A DNA stretch of 64,000 nt from Verrucomicrobiaceae bacterium. GTDB taxonomy: Bacteria > Pseudomonadota > Gammaproteobacteria > Pseudomonadales > CAMLJR01. Under the pieces are notes generated by a model that was given only the letters and a program-made list of their open reading frames with translations, did not search any database and was not told the DNA's origin. The DNA lies in the NCBI GenBank assembly GCA_028293825.1, contig JAQGNY010000007.1:1-64000 (forward strand), given 5' to 3'. Within the stretch, counting starts at the first letter, position 1. Each line of letters starts with the position of its first letter. Below, piece after piece: positions 35,058 to 44,764 of the stretch. A program made the translations under genes and the position numbers.

Positions 35058-35725
35058 CCGGCCGCGCGTCAGCCATAGCTCGTGCGTTAGCAGCCGTTCT
35101 CATCGTTATCGTTTATGCCGTGCTGGCGCATACGTTTTCCACGACATCGCACGTTGCAATCGCTTTGTTGCCGCTCGCGTTAGCTCCTTTATTTATCGCG
35201 TTGCTGTTGCGCCTGTCGCGCTCCGGGAAATGGCTGTTGCTTGCCGTTATTACTGCGATTGCGTTGACGTTATCTTTTCCAAATTCGCGCGATTTTTTTT
35301 CACACAACTTAGCCTGGGTTTATTTTGCGCAGGACAGCGCGCTTAATCTAATGCTTGGTTTTTTATTCGGACGCACGTTGATAAAGGGCCGAATACCATT
35401 GTGTTCGCTTATCGCCGCCAGTTTGCAGCGCGATCCCACCGCACATTTATTGCAATACACGCGACGAGTCACTATCGCCTGGACAATTTTTTTTGCATCG
35501 ATGGTGATTGTTTCCACGCTGCTATTTTTCAGCGCTGACCGAGTAATCTGGTCTAGCTTTGCGAATTTATGGTACTGGCCGTTGCTGATCTCGATGTTTG
35601 CGCTCGAATATTGCGCGCGCTTATTAATCTTGCCGCGCGCCGAACGTGCCGGTTTTTTTGCGACGATAAATGGCTTTCGCGATGCGGTCGCCGCTAAATC
35701 TAGCAGTGATGGAATCAACCTGTGA
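35054..35725 (+). CDS. COG4648-type membrane protein (ApeG-like)
   Basis: Polytopic inner-membrane protein of 223 aa with about six hydrophobic segments (among them ALAAVLIVIVYAVLAHTF, ALLPLALAPLFIALLL and VTIAWTIFFASMVIVSTLLF). Proteins of this type are regularly encoded between the ACP and AMP-ligase genes of aryl-polyene clusters. Their role is unknown; handling or flipping of the intermediate is guessed. Both ends overlap neighbours by four bases, so it is tightly coupled. Confidence 0.82.
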   Translation: MTGRASAIARALAAVLIVIVYAVLAHTFSTTSHVAIALLPLALAPLFIALLLRLSRSGKWLLLAVITAIALTLSFPNSRDFFSHNLAWVYFAQDSALNLMLGFLFGRTLIKGRIPLCSLIAASLQRDPTAHLLQYTRRVTIAWTIFFASMVIVSTLLFFSADRVIWSSFANLWYWPLLISMFALEYCARLLILPRAERAGFFATINGFRDAVAAKSSSDGINL

Positions 35726-37101
35726 ATACGTTGTTGCCGCTAATAATGCATTCGGATTTGCAGTCGCCGGTCGCGTATCGCGGCGACCGCGTCATTCGCG
35801 TCACTGATTTTCTCGCCGATGTTGTGCAACTGACGGCACTATTACCAGCCGCTTCCCACATATTAAATGTCTGCAGCGATCGCTATCGTTTTTGCGTCGG
35901 TTTAGCCGCGGCAATGTGCGCAGGCAAAATCAGCTTATTGCCGTCGACGCATACGCCCGAAGCGGTACGCCAGCTATGCGAATTCGCGCCCGATGTTTTT
36001 TGTCTGACGGATTTCGACGCGGGCATTAATTTGCCCACGCTGAATTATCCCGCCGATGTTGCCTCTGCTAATGCGCATAAAATAATTGCCGACCAAATCA
36101 TTCCAGCATTTTCAGCGACGCAATTGGTCGCGTATGTTTTTACATCGGGCTCGACCGGTACGCCGGTAGCGCATCCTAAAACCTGGGGCGCACTGGTCGG
36201 CAGCGTGCGCGCCGAAGCCACGCGCTTCGGCATGCTCGATGGTCGGCGTTACACCTTAGTCGGCACCGTGCCAGCGCAACATATGTATGGTTTCGAATCG
36301 ACTGTATTGCTCGCGTTGCAAAGTGGCGCCGCATTTTGGGCGGGCAAACCTTTTTTTGCCGCCGATATTGCCGCTGCATTGAATGCGGTGCCGGCGCCGC
36401 GTTTATTAGTATCGACGCCATTTCATCTGCGCGCAGTCATCGATACCGATGTCGAATTTCCGCCCATCGAAAAAGTAATTTCCGCTACTGCTCCTCTAAC
36501 ACAAGCGCTTGCAAGCGAGATCGAAATATTTTGCGCGGCGCCGTTGCTGGAAATTTACGGCAGCACCGAATCGGGACAAATTGCGAGTCGCCGCTCCGTG
36601 CATGAAACGCAGTGGCAGTTGCTCGACGGTTTCGCGCTGGATCAACGCGGGGAAACGACTTACGCGCGCAGTGCTAATTTCGGCGTGGACGCTGCATTCA
36701 GCGATGGTGTTGCGCTCGGCGATATCATTGAAAAAACCGACACCAATCAGTTTGTGCTGCACGGCCGTCGCGGTGATCTGATTAATATTGCCGGTAAACG
36801 CACAGCATTAGGGTTTTTAAATCATCAATTGCTATCGATCAGCGGTGTGCGCGACGGCGTATTTTTTTTGCCGCTATCCGATAGCGGTGAAGATGTTACG
36901 CGTCTGGTCGCTTTTGTCGTTGCACCCGATTTAAGCATTGCTGAAATCACGCAGGCATTGCGCGAACGCGTTGATCCATTATTTCTACCGCGCCCGCTAT
37001 ACCTTGTGGAAAAATTACCCCGCAACGCCGCCGGCAAGTTGCCCAACAAAGAATTGCTCGGATTGCTCGCGCAATTGCGCGAGCAGCGGCAGGAAAAATA
37101 A
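35722..37101 (+). CDS. Acyl/aryl-AMP ligase (ApeH-like)
   Basis: Adenylate-forming ligase of 459 aa that activates the aromatic starter (4- or 3-hydroxybenzoate, from context) and loads it on the ACP. Visible motifs are YVFTSGSTGTPVAHPKTW (phosphate loop), EIYGSTESGQIASRR (A5), VLHGRRGDLINIAGKR (A8) and the catalytic Lys in RNAAGKLPNKEL. The start is a GTG overlapping the previous stop (GTGA). The N-terminal part is shorter than in benzoate-CoA ligases, as usual for this cluster type. Confidence 0.88.
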   Translation: MNTLLPLIMHSDLQSPVAYRGDRVIRVTDFLADVVQLTALLPAASHILNVCSDRYRFCVGLAAAMCAGKISLLPSTHTPEAVRQLCEFAPDVFCLTDFDAGINLPTLNYPADVASANAHKIIADQIIPAFSATQLVAYVFTSGSTGTPVAHPKTWGALVGSVRAEATRFGMLDGRRYTLVGTVPAQHMYGFESTVLLALQSGAAFWAGKPFFAADIAAALNAVPAPRLLVSTPFHLRAVIDTDVEFPPIEKVISATAPLTQALASEIEIFCAAPLLEIYGSTESGQIASRRSVHETQWQLLDGFALDQRGETTYARSANFGVDAAFSDGVALGDIIEKTDTNQFVLHGRRGDLINIAGKRTALGFLNHQLLSISGVRDGVFFLPLSDSGEDVTRLVAFVVAPDLSIAEITQALRERVDPLFLPRPLYLVEKLPRNAAGKLPNKELLGLLAQLREQRQEK

Positions 37102-37442
37102 TGCACGAACACACGCTTGAATTATTTGCGCACGCCGATCACCCGGCGTTTGCGGGGCATTTCCCCGGCATGCCGATTGTGCCGGGTGTGGTGTTGCTCG
37201 ACTGGGCAGTAGCAGCGATCGAAGCCGCGCAAGGTCGCGCATTATTTCCGGGTCAACTAAGTGTTGCGAAATTTTTAATGCCGGTACCACCGGGCGCGCA
37301 ATTGTTTCTGCACTATCGAATCGACGCCACGAATAAAATTACGTTTCGTATCGAATTTGAAACCCGTTTAGTGGCCAGTGGAGTTTTTCTTTCGCATAAC
37401 ACGGTATCGAAATTACCACCTGCACCCGAGCAAAGCGCATGA
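37101..37442 (+). CDS. ApeI-like 3-hydroxyacyl-ACP dehydratase
   Basis: Hot-dog-fold dehydratase of 113 aa with the FabA/FabZ-like motif AGHFPGMPIVPGVVLLDWAV, including the catalytic His and the Pro-Gly turn. It would remove water from the 3-hydroxyacyl-ACP to create each new double bond. In the E. coli pathway ApeI works together with ApeP, whose counterpart is at 44267. The ATG overlaps the ligase stop (TAATG). Confidence 0.87.
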   Translation: MHEHTLELFAHADHPAFAGHFPGMPIVPGVVLLDWAVAAIEAAQGRALFPGQLSVAKFLMPVPPGAQLFLHYRIDATNKITFRIEFETRLVASGVFLSHNTVSKLPPAPEQSA

Positions 37443-38392
37443 CTGCAATTCAGCGCAAAAAACGGGCTGCAGCGGAATGGGCCACACAGCGCGAGCGCAG
37501 CAGCGTATTTATGCTGAGGCTAATGACATGGATTTCGTTGCGCATGGGGCGTCCGTTAGCGCGTGTTGTTTTGCACGGCATCGCATTGTATTTTTATTCG
37601 TTTGCACCTGCTGCACGACGTGCTTCCTACGCTTATCTACAGCGTGCACTCGGACGTAAACCCAATTGGCGCGATTGCTATAAACATTTTTTTACCTTTG
37701 CCGCGACGATTCACGACCGCGTGTATTTGCTGAATCAACGCTTCGATTTATTTTCGATTACCGTGCATGGCGAAGTCGAGCTGCAGGCCATTTTGAAACA
37801 AGGCAACGGCATATTTTTGCTGGGCGCACATTTCGGCAGTTTTGAAATAGTCCATGCGCTCGGTCAGCAGCAACCGGGCCTGCGCATGGCACTGGCTATG
37901 TTCGAAGACAACGCACGCAAAATTACCGCGGCGTTGGAAGCAATCAATCCCGCGATGCGACAGGAAATTATCCCACTCGGCCACATCGACACTATGTTGC
38001 AAGTGCAGGATCGTTTGTCGAGCGGTGCATTGATCGGCATGCTGGCTGATAGATCGCTGCAACAGGATGCGGCGCTGACGCTCGATTTTCTCGGCGCTTC
38101 CGCGCAATTCCCACTCAGCTCCATGCGCTTGGCGGCAGTGCTGCGGCAGCGTGTATTTTTTATGAGTGGCGAATATCTTGGCGGCAATCGTTACGAAATT
38201 CATTTCGAGCCAATTGCGGATTTCTCCGAAATTGCGCGCGGCAAACGCGAGCAAGCGGTAGCGTTAGCCGTTACCGAGTTCAGCCGTCGGCTTGAGCAGC
38301 ATTGTCGCAGTGAGCCTTACAACTGGTTTAATTTTTTCGATTTTTGGAAAACCGCACGGCTTGCGAGCGCAGTGGATCAGAAGCCCTCATGA
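37439..38392 (+). CDS. LpxL/HtrB-type acyltransferase
   Basis: A 317-aa membrane acyltransferase related to lipid A late acyltransferases. It has an N-terminal hydrophobic anchor (ARVVLHGIALYFYSFAP), the HX4E catalytic motif in LLGAHFGSFEIVHALG, and an IGMLADRSLQQDA block. In aryl-polyene clusters this enzyme is thought to transfer the ACP-bound polyene or a partner acyl group to a lipid. It is coupled to the dehydratase (ATGA overlap) and to the LolA-like gene. Confidence 0.87.
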   Translation: MTAIQRKKRAAAEWATQRERSSVFMLRLMTWISLRMGRPLARVVLHGIALYFYSFAPAARRASYAYLQRALGRKPNWRDCYKHFFTFAATIHDRVYLLNQRFDLFSITVHGEVELQAILKQGNGIFLLGAHFGSFEIVHALGQQQPGLRMALAMFEDNARKITAALEAINPAMRQEIIPLGHIDTMLQVQDRLSSGALIGMLADRSLQQDAALTLDFLGASAQFPLSSMRLAAVLRQRVFFMSGEYLGGNRYEIHFEPIADFSEIARGKREQAVALAVTEFSRRLEQHCRSEPYNWFNFFDFWKTARLASAVDQKPS

Positions 38393-39000
38393 AGTTACTG
38401 AATTTTCGTGTGCAACTCGCGGTTTGTTTTTTTTGCATCATGTGCAGCTGCTCGGCGTCTGCGGCGGAGTGGACCGTTGAGCAATTAATGCAGGCGCTCG
38501 CCAGCCATCATTCGGGCCGGGCGACATTCACCGAAACCACTTATCTGGCGATGCTGAAACGACCGGTTGAATCATCCGGTGAGTTGTCGTTTACAGCGCC
38601 AGACTATTTGCAAAAAACTACGCTCGTGCCAAAGCGCGAAGTGCTTAATCTACGCGGCGATGAAATAAGCATCGAGCGCAAAGGCCGCAAGCATGTATTG
38701 CGTTTGAGCGACTATCCGCAAATTGCCGCATTCGTCGACAGTATTCGCGGCACGCTTGTGGGCGATCACGCCGTGCTGGCTAATGCCTATCGGATGACGT
38801 TGGCGGGCAGCGAAAATAATTGGCAGCTGGTATTAATTCCAAATGCGAATGCAGCGAACGGCGTTCGCCAAATTGCGATTACCGGCGCGGCTGGCAGCGT
38901 GGCGAGTATTGAAATTATGCAAACCGATGGCGACCACTCGGTGATGCGTATTGAAAATTTACAGCTCGATGGCAGCAATGCGGTTGAGCATGCGCCATGA
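38389..39000 (+). CDS. LolA-like periplasmic carrier (ApeL-like)
   Basis: A 203-aa exported protein with a signal peptide containing several Cys (VCFFCIMCSCSASA, cleavage near SAA-E). A LolA-type beta-sheet fold follows (GRATFTETTYLAMLKRPVES, then GELSFTAPDYLQKTT). Such proteins are standard in aryl-polyene clusters and are believed to ferry the hydrophobic product across the periplasm. A lipoprotein-type Cys is possible within the leader. The start at 38389 overlaps the acyltransferase stop (ATGA). Confidence 0.85.
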   Translation: MKLLNFRVQLAVCFFCIMCSCSASAAEWTVEQLMQALASHHSGRATFTETTYLAMLKRPVESSGELSFTAPDYLQKTTLVPKREVLNLRGDEISIERKGRKHVLRLSDYPQIAAFVDSIRGTLVGDHAVLANAYRMTLAGSENNWQLVLIPNANAANGVRQIAITGAAGSVASIEIMQTDGDHSVMRIENLQLDGSNAVEHAP

Positions 39001-41342
39001 AAAATAAATGGCCGTTGCTGATATGGGTGCTGCTGCTAATTGGCGCCGCCATCGTTATCGGTAAAACGCGATTCACTGCGGATTTTTCCGCATTTCTGCC
39101 GGCGGCACCGACGCCGGCGCAACAACTACTAGTCGATCAGTTACAAAACGGTGTGGTGTCGCGTTTAGTGTTAATGAGCGTGACCGGCGGTTCTGCCGAG
39201 GAGCGCAGCATGGTATCGCAGCAACTCGCTGCGAAATTGCGCAGCAGCGAAATGTTTGTCGCCACCAATAATGGCGAGCCGGTTTCTCAGCAGCGCGATC
39301 AGCAATTTTTATTTGATCATCGCTATGTGTTAAGTCCAGCTATTTCTGCTGAACATTTCAGCGTGGCAGGTTTGCAAACAGCCATTGGCGATACCGTCGA
39401 TATGCTGGCATCGCCCGCTGGTTTGGCAATGAAGGGCTGGGTGGAGCGCGATCCCACCGGTGAAGTGATGCAATTGCTCGAGCAGTGGAATCCCGCACAA
39501 GCGCCGACAAAATATAATGGTGTGTGGGTTTCCCGCGATGGACAGCGCGCAGTATTGGTCGCGCAAACGCAAGCTTCGGGCGCGGATACCGATGCGCAGC
39601 AAGCGGTGATCGTTGCGATCAATGCAGCTTTTGATGCTGTGCAAAGCGCGTTACCAGAAATGGGAAAAAATTTGCATCTGCAAATGAGCGGCCCCGGTGT
39701 GTTCGCGGTGCAGGCGCGCGAATCGATTCGCACCCAATCTGAGCGCTTGGCGTCGCTCAGTCTGATTTTAATTATTGGTTTTCTATTGGTGGTCTACCGT
39801 TCGCTGCGGTTGTTATTGCTGGGCTTGTTGCCAGTGGCGGCGGGAATTGCAGTGAGCATTGCGGCCGTGTCGTTACGGTTTGGGTCGGTACATGGACTTA
39901 CGCTGGCATTTGGCACTACGTTGATTGGCGAAGCAGTCGATTACGCGATTTATTTTTTCGTGCAGGCGCAGGGTGCGACGCGGGCGAATTGGCGCAGCGA
40001 ATTTTGGCCGACGATTCGTCTCGGCGTGATCATTTCGGTATGCGGTTTTGCGACGCTGATGTTTTCGGGTTTTCCCGGTTTGGCGCAGCTCGGTTTGTAC
40101 TCGATGGCCGGATTAATTACTGCCGCGCTGACTGCGCGTTACGTGTTGCCACTGGTGACGCCAACAACAATGGCGACGCCAATCGCGCAGCGTTTGGGCA
40201 ATAAACTGATTATATTGCTGGCCTATCGGCGCTCGTCCTGGCGCGGCATAGTCATTGTGTTAGCGATTGTCGCGGGCGTCATTGTGGTCCGTCATGGCGA
40301 TTCGTTGTGGAATGAATCGTTGAGTGCGTTAAGCCCGGTGCCGATGTCGGCGCAGGCGTTGGATGAACAGCTACGTACTGATCTCGGTGCGCCCGATGTG
40401 CGCTATATGCTGACGCTTGCCGGCGCCGATAAAGAAACTGTTCTACGCAATGCGGAGCGTGCGACGCAGGTTTTGCAAACGCTGCTCGATGATGGCGCGA
40501 TTGCCGGGTTCGACAGCGCCAGTCGTTATCTGCCGAGCAACGCGTTGCAGTTGTCGCGACAGGCGGCATTGCCCGATACGGACGCGTTGCGTGTGCGATT
40601 AACTGCAGCGCTGCGCGAATTACCGCTCGACGCGGATAAGTTGCAGGAATTTATTGCGGCTGTAGCAGCGGCAAAAAAAAGCCCGCTTTTGCAACGCAGC
40701 GATCTCGACGGGACCAGTTTTGCGTTGGCGGCGGATTCGTTGCTGGTTGCGCGCAATGGTCAGTGGTATGCGTTGTTACCGCTGCAAGCGAATAACGGAG
40801 CGGAAATTCCTGCTGCAAAAATTCGCGCCGCATTGGCTACGGTTGCGATCGACGACGCCGTGTTGATCGATATCACCAGTGAAACGGCGCAGCTGTATGC
40901 CAGCTATTTTCGCGAAGCATTGCATTTATCGTTGGCGGGGCTCGCCGTGATTTGCTGCGTCATCGCGTTGAGTCTGCGTTCTGTGCAGCGCTTTATCGCC
41001 GTGTTGGTGCCGCTTTCGGTAGCCGTGGTGGTGGTGATGGCGGCATTCGTGCTGCTCGAACAGCGACTCAATCTATTGCATTTAATTGGGTTGTTTTTAA
41101 TTGTCGCGGTCGGCTCCAATTACGCATTATTTTTTGCGCGCGGCGAACTGCAACCGCAGACGGTCGCATCGTTGTTGGTGGCGAATACCACCACGGTGAT
41201 CGGCTTCGGGTTACTGGCATTTTCAACGGTGCCGGTGCTGCAGGCGATTGGCACCACCGTCGGCCCTGGTGCGGTATTGGCGCTAATTTTTTCAGCGGTG
41301 TGGTCGGCACCTGCCACGCGCAGTAATTTTTCGGAGCGCTGA
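38997..41342 (+). CDS. MMPL/RND-family exporter
   Basis: A 781-aa inner-membrane transporter of the MMPL type with two homologous halves. Each half has one helix, a large periplasmic loop and a bundle of about five helices (for example LSLILIIGFLLVVYRSLRLL in the first and LAGLAVICCVIALSLRSV in the second). The second-half motif LIGLFLIVAVGSNYALFF and the first-half TTLIGEAVDYAIYFF contain the acidic or polar residues expected for proton coupling. It should move the polyene-lipid to the LolA-like carrier. It overlaps the upstream gene (ATGA). Confidence 0.9.
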   Translation: MKNKWPLLIWVLLLIGAAIVIGKTRFTADFSAFLPAAPTPAQQLLVDQLQNGVVSRLVLMSVTGGSAEERSMVSQQLAAKLRSSEMFVATNNGEPVSQQRDQQFLFDHRYVLSPAISAEHFSVAGLQTAIGDTVDMLASPAGLAMKGWVERDPTGEVMQLLEQWNPAQAPTKYNGVWVSRDGQRAVLVAQTQASGADTDAQQAVIVAINAAFDAVQSALPEMGKNLHLQMSGPGVFAVQARESIRTQSERLASLSLILIIGFLLVVYRSLRLLLLGLLPVAAGIAVSIAAVSLRFGSVHGLTLAFGTTLIGEAVDYAIYFFVQAQGATRANWRSEFWPTIRLGVIISVCGFATLMFSGFPGLAQLGLYSMAGLITAALTARYVLPLVTPTTMATPIAQRLGNKLIILLAYRRSSWRGIVIVLAIVAGVIVVRHGDSLWNESLSALSPVPMSAQALDEQLRTDLGAPDVRYMLTLAGADKETVLRNAERATQVLQTLLDDGAIAGFDSASRYLPSNALQLSRQAALPDTDALRVRLTAALRELPLDADKLQEFIAAVAAAKKSPLLQRSDLDGTSFALAADSLLVARNGQWYALLPLQANNGAEIPAAKIRAALATVAIDDAVLIDITSETAQLYASYFREALHLSLAGLAVICCVIALSLRSVQRFIAVLVPLSVAVVVVMAAFVLLEQRLNLLHLIGLFLIVAVGSNYALFFARGELQPQTVASLLVANTTTVIGFGLLAFSTVPVLQAIGTTVGPGAVLALIFSAVWSAPATRSNFSER

Positions 41343-41343
41343 T

Positions 41344-42147
41344 ATGCAACGCTGGCGTCCGAGTTTTTTTCTAAAACTATCGATGGTGTTGCATGGCGCG
41401 GCACTGCTCAGTTTTATTGTGGCGCCTGCGCAATGGCGAATCGGCTTGATCGCCATCGTCTGCAATCATTTGTTAATTACCGCAATCGGTTTATGGCCGC
41501 GCAGTAATTGGCTCGGCTCGAATTGGACACGCTTGCCGCCGGCAGCTGCGGCGCGTAATGAAATTGCCATTACCATCGACGATGGCCCCGACCCGGACGT
41601 GACACCGCAGGTGCTCGACATTCTTGAACAGCACGGTACCGTCGCAACTTTTTTTTGTATCGGCGAGCGCGCGCAGCGCTATCCCGAGTTGTGTCGCGAT
41701 ATTGCACGTCGCGGTCATGCGCTGGAAAACCATTCGCAGTTGCATCGTCATAATTTTTCGCTGCGCGGTTACACAGTACTGCGCCGTGAAATCGACACCG
41801 CACAGCGCACGTTGGAAAATATTTGCGGTGAGCGGCCGCAATTTTTTCGCGCTCCGGCAGGACTGCGCAATCCATTTCTCGATCCGGTATTGAAACATTG
41901 CGGGTTGCAATTGGCGGCGTGGACGCGACGCGGTTTCGATACGCGCCAACGTGATGCACAGAAAGTATTGAAAAGCCTGACCCATGAACTCGCAGCCGGC
42001 GATATTTTGTTACTGCACGACGGCCACGCTGCACGCGACGAAAATAATCGTGCAGTTATCGTGACGGTACTGCCGGAATTATTGCAGGCGATTCGCGCGG
42101 CTGGGTTGATCGCGGTGACCTTGCGCGCGGCTAAAGTGACGCATTGA
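41344..42147 (+). CDS. Polysaccharide deacetylase-family protein
   Basis: NodB-type deacetylase of 267 aa with one or two N-terminal membrane helices (LLSFIVAPAQWRIGLIAIV). The catalytic blocks are clear: AITIDDGPDPDVTPQVLDI (motif 1, Asp-Asp), HALENHSQLHRHNFS (motif 2, metal His), FRAPAGLRNPF (motif 3) and GDILLLHDGH (motif 5). It would deacetylate a sugar, perhaps the head group added by the cluster GT2. It starts one base after the exporter stop and is followed by a 117-base gap. Its presence suggests a carbohydrate-bearing product. Confidence 0.87.
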   Translation: MQRWRPSFFLKLSMVLHGAALLSFIVAPAQWRIGLIAIVCNHLLITAIGLWPRSNWLGSNWTRLPPAAAARNEIAITIDDGPDPDVTPQVLDILEQHGTVATFFCIGERAQRYPELCRDIARRGHALENHSQLHRHNFSLRGYTVLRREIDTAQRTLENICGERPQFFRAPAGLRNPFLDPVLKHCGLQLAAWTRRGFDTRQRDAQKVLKSLTHELAAGDILLLHDGHAARDENNRAVIVTVLPELLQAIRAAGLIAVTLRAAKVTH

Positions 42148-42264
42148 ATGTTTGGAGCGTGGCCGGTTTTTTTTAATTCGCCGCGCCTGTTTAATCCATA
42201 GGCTTGGCAGCGACGTAAGATCGGAGTCTGATAGCATGTATTTTTTAGCGGTGCATAGGTAACG

Positions 42265-43458
42265 ATGAATCCTTTGCAGTTGAGTTATTTCACCTTGACT
42301 ACTTGTCTCGGCGCGGGGCTCGAAGCCAATCTCGATGCATTGCGTGAGCAGCGTTCGGGACTGGCGCCGTGTGCGTTTGAAACGGTGCAACTCGATACGT
42401 CGGTCGGCGCTGTAGCTGATCTCGATGCGGTGGTACTGCGCGCGGATCTGGCCGCATTTAATTGTCGCAACAACCGGCTCGCGCAACATGCGCTGGAGCA
42501 AGATAGTTTTGCGCAACAGGTTGAGACTGCGTTGACGCATTACGATGCGGCTCGCGTCGGTGTATTTATCGGTACCAGCACGGCCGGCATTCTCGAAACG
42601 GAAATTGCCTATCGCAGCCGCGATGCGCAAACGGGCGCGTTGCTTAATCCACCGCAATATCGCTACACCCACAATCCGTATTCGATTGCCGATTTCGTCC
42701 GCCGTTATTTTTATTTGCAGGGTCCCGCATTTACCGTGTCGACGGCATGTTCATCGAGCGCGAAAGTTTTCGGTTCGGCACAGCGCATGATTGCTGCCGG
42801 ATTAATCGACGCGGCGATTGTCGGTGGTGTCGATACGTTGTGTTTAACCACACTCTACGGTTTTTCATCGTTGCAATTAACATCATCGCAACCGTGTCGG
42901 CCATTCGATAGCGAGCGCGATGGCATTTCGGTGGGCGAGGGCGCCTCATTCGTTCTGTTAGAGCCGCAAACTGCGGTCGCAAGCGATTCGATTTTATTAC
43001 TCGGCGTCGGTGAGTCCAGCGACGCCTACCATATGTCGTCGCCACATCCCGATGGGCGCGGCGCATTGCAGGCGATGCAAGCGGCACTGCAGCAAGCGCA
43101 GTTAACTCCGGCAGCCATCGATTATATTAATTTGCACGGCACTGCGACGCCGAATAACGACAGCGCTGAAGGGCGCGCGGTGAATACATTATTCGGCGCG
43201 CAGGTAGCCGCCAGTTCAACCAAAGGCGCTACCGGTCATACCTTGGGCGCAGCCGGTGGCATCGAAGCAGTGATTGCGGCGCTGGCGCTCACGAACGATT
43301 TAATTCCCGCCGGCGTAAATACCACGCATCTCGATCCGCAATTGGCGATTGATTACGTTTTACAAAATCGCCAGCAAACGCTGCGTTACGTGTTATCGAA
43401 TTCATTCGGATTTGGCGGCACCAATTGCAGTTTAATTTTAGGACGGCAGCCCGCGTGA
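42265..43458 (+). CDS. Beta-ketoacyl-ACP synthase (ApeO-like)
   Basis: FabF-type ketosynthase of 397 aa with the full Cys-His-His triad: C162 in STACSSSAKVFGSA, His in NLHGTATPNNDSAEG and His in KGATGHTLGAAGGIE. It performs the decarboxylative condensation with malonyl-ACP that extends the aryl starter, probably as a heterodimer with the chain-length factor encoded next. It follows a short gap that may hold a second promoter. Only this active ketosynthase is present in the window. Confidence 0.92.
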   Translation: MNPLQLSYFTLTTCLGAGLEANLDALREQRSGLAPCAFETVQLDTSVGAVADLDAVVLRADLAAFNCRNNRLAQHALEQDSFAQQVETALTHYDAARVGVFIGTSTAGILETEIAYRSRDAQTGALLNPPQYRYTHNPYSIADFVRRYFYLQGPAFTVSTACSSSAKVFGSAQRMIAAGLIDAAIVGGVDTLCLTTLYGFSSLQLTSSQPCRPFDSERDGISVGEGASFVLLEPQTAVASDSILLLGVGESSDAYHMSSPHPDGRGALQAMQAALQQAQLTPAAIDYINLHGTATPNNDSAEGRAVNTLFGAQVAASSTKGATGHTLGAAGGIEAVIAALALTNDLIPAGVNTTHLDPQLAIDYVLQNRQQTLRYVLSNSFGFGGTNCSLILGRQPA

Positions 43459-44276
43459 TCAACTCAACCGCATCCGCGCCAATTGCAGCCTGGATCGAAG
43501 GCATCGGCATCCTCGGCCCCGGTATTTCTTCATGGCCGCAGTTGCAGGCTTTATTCACTGCGCAAGAAAATTATGCCTCCGCTAAAACAGTGGTGCCCGT
43601 TGCGGAGTTATTACCGCCGGCTGAACGCCGTCGCGCAGTGCAAATGGTGCGATTAACTTTGGCGGCGGGTTTGGAGGCGGTGACGCATTCGCGTTTAAAC
43701 GCCGCTGCGCTGCCTTCAATATTCAGTTCTTCCAGCGGCGACAGCCAAAACATGCATGCGATTTGTGAAACGCTGGCATCGAGCGAGCGTGAAATTTCGC
43801 CTACGCGCTTTCACAACTCCGTCCACAACGCGGCCTCTGGCTATTGGAGTATCGCCACCGGGTCCACTGCAGCTTCGACGGCGTTGTGCGCATTCGACGG
43901 TAGTTTCGGCGCGGCATTATTGGAAGGACTCGGTTGGCTCGCCACCGAAAAAACGCCGATTCTACTGGTGGTTTACGATCTCGATTATCCCGAACCATTA
44001 CGCTCCTTGCGTCCTGTGCCCGATGCCTTTTGTGCGGCATTTGTATTGGCGCCGCAGCGCAGTGAAAATTCATTGGCGAGTATCACTGCACACTTGGCGG
44101 TCGATGTTTCGGCAAATAAATTACACGTGCCTGAGTTGGACAATTTACGCAAAACAATTCCCGCCGCACGTTGTTTACCGCTGCTCGATGCGCTGGCGAA
44201 TTCGCGTTCGGAGAGCGTTGTGCTCGAATATATCGAGCAGAGCTCACTGATTGTGGACGTGCAAATATGCCGCTAG
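43455..44276 (+). CDS. Beta-ketoacyl synthase chain-length factor (ApeC-like)
   Basis: A 273-aa thiolase-fold protein corresponding to the ketosynthase N-terminal-like domain. The region equivalent to the active site reads GSTAASTALCAFDGSFGA and lacks the nucleophilic Cys context, so it is a catalytically silent partner that limits chain length. It starts at GTG 43455 overlapping the ketosynthase stop (GTGA) and ends ten bases into the next gene. The coupling fits a 1:1 heterodimer. Confidence 0.85.
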   Translation: MINSTASAPIAAWIEGIGILGPGISSWPQLQALFTAQENYASAKTVVPVAELLPPAERRRAVQMVRLTLAAGLEAVTHSRLNAAALPSIFSSSSGDSQNMHAICETLASSEREISPTRFHNSVHNAASGYWSIATGSTAASTALCAFDGSFGAALLEGLGWLATEKTPILLVVYDLDYPEPLRSLRPVPDAFCAAFVLAPQRSENSLASITAHLAVDVSANKLHVPELDNLRKTIPAARCLPLLDALANSRSESVVLEYIEQSSLIVDVQICR

Positions 44277-44764
44277 CCGATCGCGATTGGATTGCAGCGC
44301 GCATCCCGCATCGCGGCACGATGTGTTTACTCGACACTGCGCGCAGCGCGGACGCGCAACACGCGTTGTGCACCGCGAGCAGTCATCGCAGTGCGGATAA
44401 TCCGCTGCGTGTAAATGGTCGCCTCGGTGTAATTTGCGCGATTGAATACGCGGCGCAGGCCATCGCCGTGCACAACGCATTACTTGAGGCGACGGCACAA
44501 CCGGGCGTTACCCCAGCGCAACCGGCTGCGGGTTATCTGGCGAGCGCGCGCGCCGTCGAATTTTTTGTGAAGTATCTCGACGACATCGCTACCGATCTGG
44601 ATATTGAAGTGGTGCGTTTATCCGGCGACGGCAATTCGGTTTTATATCGGTTCGAGTTGCGCGCCTATGACAAAGTGTTAGCCAGCGGGCGTGTGACTGT
44701 CGTCCTCGATGCAACGGCGTTGATAGTGCCGGCGGCGAAATTAACCACGGAAAAATCACAGTGA
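44267..44764 (+). CDS. ApeP-like hot-dog dehydratase
   Basis: A 165-aa protein with an N-terminal RIPHRGTMCLLDTAR motif, the hot-dog dehydratase His region, and a helix GVICAIEYAAQAIAVH resembling FabA-like dehydratases. In the E. coli aryl-polyene system ApeP forms a heterodimer with ApeI. The start ATG 44267 overlaps the chain-length factor by ten bases; the frame opens earlier but without family sequence. Confidence 0.85.
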   Translation: MPLADRDWIAARIPHRGTMCLLDTARSADAQHALCTASSHRSADNPLRVNGRLGVICAIEYAAQAIAVHNALLEATAQPGVTPAQPAAGYLASARAVEFFVKYLDDIATDLDIEVVRLSGDGNSVLYRFELRAYDKVLASGRVTVVLDATALIVPAAKLTTEKSQ

